DNA from: a virus
DNA length: 22,131 bases
IMG/VR virus record: IMGVR_UViG_3300044621_000398
Location: 1 to 22,131 of that record
Strand: one strand, 5' to 3'
The number at the start of each line of letters is the position of its first letter. Within the stretch, counting starts at the first letter, position 1. The notes under the pieces are model-generated. The model did no database searches, was not told the origin of the DNA, and was given only the letters and a program-made list of their open reading frames with translations. Shown here piece by piece: positions 19,263 through 22,131 of the stretch. Both the position numbers and the translations under genes were made by a program.

Positions 19263-19314
19263 GCCCCACGGCGGCGAAAATTTCCCCCGACCCACACAGT
19301 TTTATAAGATCTAG

Positions 19315-19577
19315 TCGAGATATAATGTTAGTATTATAACACAATCTCGACGAGAATACATATATACTCTTATAAATCTCGACGAGACTCACATCTAGAT
19401 TAGATTGCATCTCGTCGAGATTTGTGCTATACTCATACAGTCACTCACAGGATCTCGACGAGCTATGTACGACGACTACGATCTCGACTATACATACAGT
19501 AACGATTATGGACAAGATCTCGACGAGTATACACAAGATCTCGACGAGGATTATGCACGAGATACACATGATCTCGA
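19315..19577. repeat. cluster of ATCTCGACGAG sites (operator-like)
   Basis: Full 11-mers ATCTCGACGAG occur at 19344-19354, 19376-19386, 19452-19462, 19517-19527 and 19538-19548, with an inverted, palindromic ATCTCGTCGAGAT at 19409-19421. Partial copies are at 19315-19321, 19481-19488, 19558-19563 and 19571-19577. They cover the upstream region, a promoter spacer, the leader and the coding part of the gene at 19465. The motif does not occur elsewhere in the window as far as I saw. A TATAAT at 19321-19326 abuts the first partial site. Confidence 0.8.
19405..19433 (+). promoter_or_regulatory. promoter with operator in its spacer
   Basis: -35 TTGCAT (19405-19410), 17 bases, -10 TATACT (19428-19433). 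The palindrome ATCTCGTCGAGAT at 19409-19421 covers the end of the -35 and most of the spacer, where a bound protein would block RNA polymerase. It drives the gene at 19465. Confidence 0.7.
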
Positions 19578-19605
19578 AGCACTTGCATATCGTCATTATG
19601 CATGA
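19465..19605 (+). CDS. tiny, very acidic Tyr/Asp-rich protein (46 aa)
   Basis: The ATG at 19465 follows an ATCTCGACGAG site in the leader. Of 46 residues, 12 are Asp, 3 Glu and 9 Tyr; only two are Arg and none Lys. DLDEY and DLDED repeats are encoded by the ATCTCGACGAG DNA motif, read as (D)LDE. Such an acidic, aromatic small protein could mimic DNA, as some phage inhibitors do, or bind a basic regulator. A second promoter with the same TTGCAT -35 begins within its end. The function is inference; the composition is seen directly. Confidence 0.65.
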   Translation: MYDDYDLDYTYSNDYGQDLDEYTQDLDEDYARDTHDLEALAYRHYA

Positions 19606-19611
19606 TATAAT
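19583..19611 (+). promoter_or_regulatory. promoter TTGCAT-17-TATAAT
   Basis: -35 TTGCAT (19583-19588), 17 bases, -10 TATAAT (19606-19611). The -35 lies in the end of the acidic gene and is identical to that of its own promoter; a half-site ATCTCGA (19571-19577) lies just upstream. It drives the gene at 19639. Confidence 0.75.
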
Positions 19612-19638
19612 CTAGTACACATACACATCTAGACACCT

Positions 19639-19791
19639 ATGCTAGCACAAAAGCGCATCATACAGGTTACACTAGACATCATGTGTTATGATGATCTAGA
19701 TCTAGATGATATTAAATGGCGTGAGTTATTGCAACTCGAACCTGGGGAAGATCTCCATTGTAAGGTAAAAGAGTTCGATCCGTTCGAGTAA
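19639..19791 (+). CDS. hypothetical protein (50 aa)
   Basis: The product starts MLAQKRIIQVTLDIMCYDDL and continues DLDDIKWRELLQLEPGEDLH with CKVKEFDPFE. It looks like a beta-alpha-beta unit with an acidic DDLDLDD turn. I associate the 'YDD.D...I.W..LLQLE' pattern with small T4-like cyanophage proteins of unknown function. Followed directly by a dyad and a terminator-like hairpin. Confidence 0.7.
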   Translation: MLAQKRIIQVTLDIMCYDDLDLDDIKWRELLQLEPGEDLHCKVKEFDPFE

Positions 19792-19792
19792 T

Positions 19793-19814
19793 GTGCCAGT
19801 TATAAGCTTGGCAC
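19793..19814 (+). promoter_or_regulatory. dyad copy without a following -10 (copy 7)
   Basis: GTGCCA (19793-19798), ten bases, TGGCAC (19809-19814), then AAG, two bases after the stop codon. At the usual 30-32 bp downstream no -10 box is found; a long hairpin takes its place. Confidence 0.65.
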
Positions 19815-19821
19815 AAGACCC

Positions 19822-19860
19822 TCATTCTCAATAAGGGTTTCTTATTGAGAATGAATATTT
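19822..19860 (+). terminator. terminator-like hairpin
   Basis: TCATTCTCAATAAG (19822-19835), loop GGTTT, perfect complement (19841-19854), then ATATTTTATG. The 14-pair stem and T-rich tail suggest termination after the 19639 gene. The stem core equals that of the hairpin at 19044. Confidence 0.6.
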
Positions 19861-19879
19861 TATGGTAGGAGGAGTGGCG

Positions 19880-19918
19880 ATGCATTTTCGTCAGCAGGGA
19901 TACCTCTCCCCTCATTGA
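19880..19918 (+). CDS. possible 12-residue leader peptide
   Basis: AGGAGGAG (19867-19874), the strongest ribosome binding site in the window, lies 5 nt before an ATG opening only 12 codons (MHFRQQGYLSPH) and a TGA. The peptide is too short for a normal gene but could act as a leader peptide ahead of the hairpin and promoter at 19962-20023. The remaining gap 19919-19961 shows no clear signal. Confidence 0.3.
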   Translation: MHFRQQGYLSPH

Positions 19919-19961
19919 ATTTCTTATAAGATATCAGCAAATCGGTTCCTGATCAAGGGGT

Positions 19962-20023
19962 CTTGTGCCAGTTTGTCTAGTGGCACAAGAGTGGTTGCAA
20001 CATGCCACGTGATGGGTTATGTT
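19962..20023 (+). promoter_or_regulatory. dyad module and promoter (copy 8)
   Basis: CTTGTGCCA (19962-19970), ten bases, TGGCACAAG (19981-19989): the best copy, a 9-pair inverted repeat. Eight bases after TGGCAC is -35 TTGCAA (19995-20000), then 17 bases and -10 TATGTT (20018-20023). Confidence 0.8.
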
Positions 20024-20048
20024 ACCTTCGTCGTCGCAATTGACCCCG

Positions 20049-20252
20049 ATGGTGTTTCTCACTCTGCCGCATTATGGTTGCATCTTTACACTTTCTCAGG
20101 AAGATGGTGATGAATTGTATTATGCCCCAATCTACGCTGATGGTAGTGTAAACCTGGGAGAGTTTGCACCTGTTGATTTAGAATCTGCTGATATGGATGA
20201 GATGGAATTGTTTGATATTCGTAACCGCTTGGTTGATATGTGCCAGGTGTGA
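20049..20252 (+). CDS. hypothetical protein (67 aa)
   Basis: An in-frame ATG at 20019 is part of the -10 box, so the next ATG at 20049 is taken as the start. The product begins with a strand-rich segment (VFLTLPHYGCIFTLSQEDGD), then ELYYAPIYADGSVNLGEFAP and an acidic helix (DMDEMELFDIRNRLVDMCQV). Its last codons carry the left half of the next dyad. Function unknown. Confidence 0.65.
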   Translation: MVFLTLPHYGCIFTLSQEDGDELYYAPIYADGSVNLGEFAPVDLESADMDEMELFDIRNRLVDMCQV

Positions 20253-20298
20253 AAGTGGCACAAGGGCACTTGATTAATTGCTGATACCATGCCATACT
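20240..20298 (+). promoter_or_regulatory. dyad module and promoter (copy 9)
   Basis: GTGCCA (20240-20245), ten bases including the stop codon, TGGCAC (20256-20261) plus AAG. Eight bases later -35 TTGATT (20270-20275), 17 bases, -10 CATACT (20293-20298). Confidence 0.7.
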
Positions 20299-20321
20299 AC
20301 ATTCGTTGCTGAGGGAAACTG

Positions 20322-20495
20322 ATGATCGTCGATTTCAACAACTGTCTTCAACGTAATTTTGAAGTTCTGCAAGATATTTGTGCTCATCGTGTTGAAATAG
20401 CAAACTTTGTATTGAACTTTCAACGTGAGGAAGATTATGAGGATCGTATGTACTATGAAAGCGAGATTCGTCATTACAAACTCTATGATGTGTGA
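20322..20495 (+). CDS. hypothetical helical protein (57 aa)
   Basis: GAGGG lies 8 nt before the ATG. The product is helical: NNCLQRNFEVLQDICAHRVE then ANFVLNFQREEDYEDRMYYE, ending RHYKLYDV. No motif is recognised. The stop codon lies in the left half of dyad copy 10. Confidence 0.65.
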   Translation: MIVDFNNCLQRNFEVLQDICAHRVEIANFVLNFQREEDYEDRMYYESEIRHYKLYDV

Positions 20496-20551
20496 CACCT
20501 GATTAACTGGCACAAGGGGGGGTTGCAATGCCCCCCGATTCGTTCTACATT
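20492..20551 (+). promoter_or_regulatory. dyad module, hairpin and promoter (copy 10)
   Basis: GTGACA (20492-20497), ten bases, TGGCAC (20508-20513) plus AAG. GGGGGG (20517-20522) pairs with CCCCCC (20531-20536) around an 8-nt loop that contains the -35 TTGCAA (20523-20528). After 17 bases comes the -10 TACATT (20546-20551). Confidence 0.75.
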
Positions 20552-20575
20552 ACATTTGTTCCTGAGAGGCACACC

Positions 20576-20704
20576 ATGTTTGACGAACTCTGGTCTGAGA
20601 TTCAAGATATGCCTGGTGAGATTTTTGATATGGACATTCCCGAACTTCGTGATACTGAGAAGTTTGATGTCAATGAGTACCTGAACGCAAACTACGATTA
20701 CTGA
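20576..20704 (+). CDS. very acidic small protein (42 aa)
   Basis: GAGAGG lies 8 nt before the ATG at 20576. The product is MFDELWSEIQDMPGEIFDMD then IPELRDTEKFDVNEYLNANY, with many acidic residues and few basic ones. Its size and charge recall the acidic protein at 19465, but the sequences are not alike. TGATG overlap with the next gene. Confidence 0.65.
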   Translation: MFDELWSEIQDMPGEIFDMDIPELRDTEKFDVNEYLNANYDY

Positions 20705-20862
20705 TGAACACAATCAGTCGGCAACATTGGGACACTCTTTATACCAAACTCTACGATGCGTATGAAGAGTGTTCTAAGAATTATGATGAAACTTACCGTC
20801 AATTTATCGGTGAGATTCTCGATCATATGATTAACAACAAAAAGTATCTTAACATCAAATGA
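20704..20862 (+). CDS. hypothetical helical protein (52 aa)
   Basis: TGATG overlap. The product is a helical unit with aromatic residues: NTISRQHWDTLYTKLYDAYE then TYRQFIGEILDHMINNKKYL. Joined to the next gene by an ATGA overlap, so the three genes from 20576 to 21050 form one small operon. Function unknown. Confidence 0.65.
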   Translation: MNTISRQHWDTLYTKLYDAYEECSKNYDETYRQFIGEILDHMINNKKYLNIK

Positions 20863-21050
20863 CAATCAACCGCGAACAACTCATCGAAGATTATGCCTCT
20901 CTCATCGTAGAGGGGATGGATGTGGATACTTTGGTTTCGTTCGCTTATGATACTTTGGTTTCAAATCTTGAGTCCTATGATGATGCCGAACTGATTAAAG
21001 AGGTTACAGAATACAATCCCGAACTGCTGGAGGATGTGACAGTAGACTAA
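20859..21050 (+). CDS. acidic helical hypothetical protein (63 aa)
   Basis: ATGA overlap. The product is acidic and helical: REQLIEDYASLIVEGMDVDT, then SFAYDTLVSNLESYDDAELI and EYNPELLEDVTVD. Two near-repeats (DTLVSFAYDTLVS) are encoded by a short direct repeat, gatactttggtttc, at 20926-20939 and 20949-20962. I recall close relatives in T4-like cyanophages (unverified). The stop lies inside the spacer of dyad copy 11. Confidence 0.7.
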   Translation: MTINREQLIEDYASLIVEGMDVDTLVSFAYDTLVSNLESYDDAELIKEVTEYNPELLEDVTVD

Positions 21051-21095
21051 GTGGCACACTGAACCCCCCCAGAGGCACCGCTGACCCCTTACAAT
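21036..21095 (+). promoter_or_regulatory. dyad module and promoter (copy 11)
   Basis: GTGACA (21036-21041), ten bases, TGGCAC (21052-21057); 32 bases later -10 TACAAT (21090-21095). A C-rich stretch lies between, and no -35 is recognisable. Confidence 0.6.
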
Positions 21096-21101
21096 AGTCT
21101 C

Positions 21102-22007
21102 ATGAAAAACACACACCTTGAGCACCCCGAAGATACCATTCTCACGGGTGACCTTTCTGTTCTGGATTGGTTCGTGAATCCTGGCGCCCTGAGTGTTAAG
21201 ATTGACGGTGCGCCTGCTATTGTTTGGGGCACGAATCCTGCCACTGGAAACTTCTTCGTTGGCACTAAAAGTGTGTTCAACAAAAAGAAGATTAAGATCA
21301 ACGAATCTCACGAGGACATTGATACAAACCATGAGGGTAATGTTGCACAAATTCTTCACTGCTGCCTGGATTCTCTGCCTCGGGTCGATTCTATCATCCA
21401 AGGTGATTTTATCGGGTTTGGTGGATGTAACGAATACACTCCAAACACAATCACCTATCAGTTCCCAGAGGTAGTTTCTGAGAGCATCATTGTTGCTCCT
21501 CATACACTCTACCGTGCTGAGAATGACCTGCGCGATGCTGTTGCCGAACCGCTGAACATTCGCCTGGAGTCTACTGCTCACGTTCGATTCGTTCAACCTA
21601 AAGCATACATCCTTCACAATCAGGAATCCTTTGCTGATGTTGAGGAAGTGGTAAAGTTCGCCCGTCAGATGTCTACTGCTGTTCGGTTCGTGACTGATAA
21701 GAAAGCAGCAGACATTAAGAAGCAACTTAACGCTTTCATTCGTGCTGGTGAGCAGGTTACTGTGGAGAATGTGAATGAGTTTGATTGTGACCCTAACCTG
21801 CTTGGATTGTGGGCACTGGTTAAATCTATCAAGGATGATTGTTTGTTCCTCTGCCGCAATGATGGTCCTGCCGCTTATATCAACGGCAACCGAATTGATG
21901 CCGAAGGTTATGTGATGACCAATGAGTTTGGTATGTTTAAACTGGTGAATCGTGAGGTCTTTTCTTATCACAATTTCAACGCTGGGCGCTTTCAGTGTGC
22001 CAGATGA
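21102..22007 (+). CDS. nucleotidyltransferase (ligase-like) family protein, 301 aa
   Basis: The product contains LSVKIDGAPAIVWGTNPATG near residue 30, where Lys33-Ile-Asp35-Gly matches motif I (KxDG) of ATP-dependent ligases and RNA-capping enzymes. IQGDFIGFG around 99-107 fits motif III, DAEGYVM around 276-282 fits motif IV, and GMFKLVNRE around 286-294 fits motif V. So the core adenylation fold seems complete, with no added OB or zinc domain visible. T4-like cyanophages carry such proteins annotated as a domain of unknown function, as I recall. It may be a polynucleotide ligase or tRNA/RNA repair enzyme; substrate unknown. The ATG follows the TACAAT by 6 nt, suggesting a very short leader. 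Confidence 0.65.
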   Translation: MKNTHLEHPEDTILTGDLSVLDWFVNPGALSVKIDGAPAIVWGTNPATGNFFVGTKSVFNKKKIKINESHEDIDTNHEGNVAQILHCCLDSLPRVDSIIQGDFIGFGGCNEYTPNTITYQFPEVVSESIIVAPHTLYRAENDLRDAVAEPLNIRLESTAHVRFVQPKAYILHNQESFADVEEVVKFARQMSTAVRFVTDKKAADIKKQLNAFIRAGEQVTVENVNEFDCDPNLLGLWALVKSIKDDCLFLCRNDGPAAYINGNRIDAEGYVMTNEFGMFKLVNREVFSYHNFNAGRFQCAR

Positions 22008-22055
22008 ACAAGTGGCACAAGACCCCTTGTGCTGACCCCCTGCCCGTGCCATACT
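21997..22055 (+). promoter_or_regulatory. dyad module, alternative hairpins and promoter (copy 12)
   Basis: GTGCCA (21997-22002), ten bases including the stop codon, TGGCAC (22013-22018) plus AAG. A second, mutually exclusive hairpin GCACAAG-accc-CTTGTGC spans 22015-22032. Its right arm carries the -35 TTGTGC (22027-22032), followed by 17 bases and -10 CATACT (22050-22055). Confidence 0.75.
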
Positions 22056-22080
22056 ACGTTTGTTGAGAGGGAGACCCCCC

Positions 22081-22131
22081 ATGCGTAAGATCGAACGCCT
22101 GATGAATGCTGCTATCACTGCAGGCAAAGAC
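22081..22131 (+). CDS. start of an unidentified gene (partial)
   Basis: GAGAGGGAG lies about 7 nt before the ATG at 22081, and a full promoter module lies upstream. The 17 visible residues are RKIERLMNAAITAGKD, a basic helix. This type of opening is familiar from short phage proteins of unknown function, but too little is visible to name it. Confidence 0.6.
   Translation, partial: MRKIERLMNAAITAGKD

Noticed and set aside
18975-19295. Minus-strand ORF of 106 codons with five GIYKHLE repeats
   Set aside because: The peptide repeats are just the 21-bp DNA repeats read in frame; its start codon lies upstream of the minus-strand promoter, the ends are low-complexity, and there is no ribosome binding site.
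20961-22127. Minus-strand open frame of 388 codons
   Set aside because: It mirrors the plus-strand ligase-like gene with recognisable motifs; the translation has no family features and crosses several plus-strand promoter modules.
1-22131. tRNA genes, integrase or attachment sites
   Set aside because: No cloverleaf with a CCA-end pattern, integrase motif or obvious att repeat was noticed by eye; a tRNA search program would settle the first.

Overview
The window reads as a piece of a T4-like cyanophage genome (a large myovirus of marine Synechococcus or Prochlorococcus). Supporting this are a CP12-type carbon-metabolism gene, T4-style late promoters (TATAAATA), dozens of very small genes packed head to tail with 4-nt ATGA overlaps, an RmlB-type sugar-nucleotide dehydratase, GIY-YIG and HNH homing endonucleases, and phage-style adenine methyltransferases. 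All supported genes are on the plus strand. The taxonomic call is inference, since no database search was possible.

Layout. (1) 1-5388: a tight run of unrecognised small genes, mostly coupled by ATGA overlaps, with few internal promoters; one (4344-4691) ends in a segment resembling TacA/DUF1778 antitoxin tails. (2) 5391-6419: dTDP-glucose 4,6-dehydratase-like enzyme and two small followers. (3) 6751-7067: two late promoters, a terminator and a decayed GIY-YIG endonuclease. (4) 7060-9474: small genes, including a zinc-finger protein and one with an AbrB/MazE-like C-terminus. (5) 9477-9753: late promoter, cp12, terminator. (6) 9730-12313: a restriction-modification-like block, with one frameshifted permuted adenine methyltransferase, one intact adenine methyltransferase and a GIY-YIG-like endonuclease. 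(7) 12312-18978: small genes with their own promoters, an HNH endonuclease, a SprT-like protease, an RlpA-like cell-wall protein, exported and membrane proteins. (8) 18979-19620: a non-coding, repeat-rich region with a long hairpin, five tandem 21-bp repeats, a minus-strand promoter and many ATCTCGACGAG sites running into a tiny acidic gene. (9) 19639-22131: small, separately promoted genes and a KxDG nucleotidyltransferase-like protein.

The most notable observation is a dispersed regulatory module. About a dozen gene junctions between 1298 and 22055 carry an inverted repeat GTGCCA-N10-TGGCAC (often followed by AAG), always with 10 bases between half-sites. In all but one it lies 30-32 bp upstream of a TATAAT-like -10 box, and it usually overlaps the stop codon of the preceding gene. 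The fixed spacing suggests a shared activator or operator site for a regulon, or a conserved RNA hairpin at operon joints. Other leads are promoters whose -35 sits in the loop or arm of a hairpin, a second operator system (ATCTCGACGAG) filling a promoter spacer and recurring inside the coding sequence, a gene whose only plausible start is ATA, and a methyltransferase split by one extra base.
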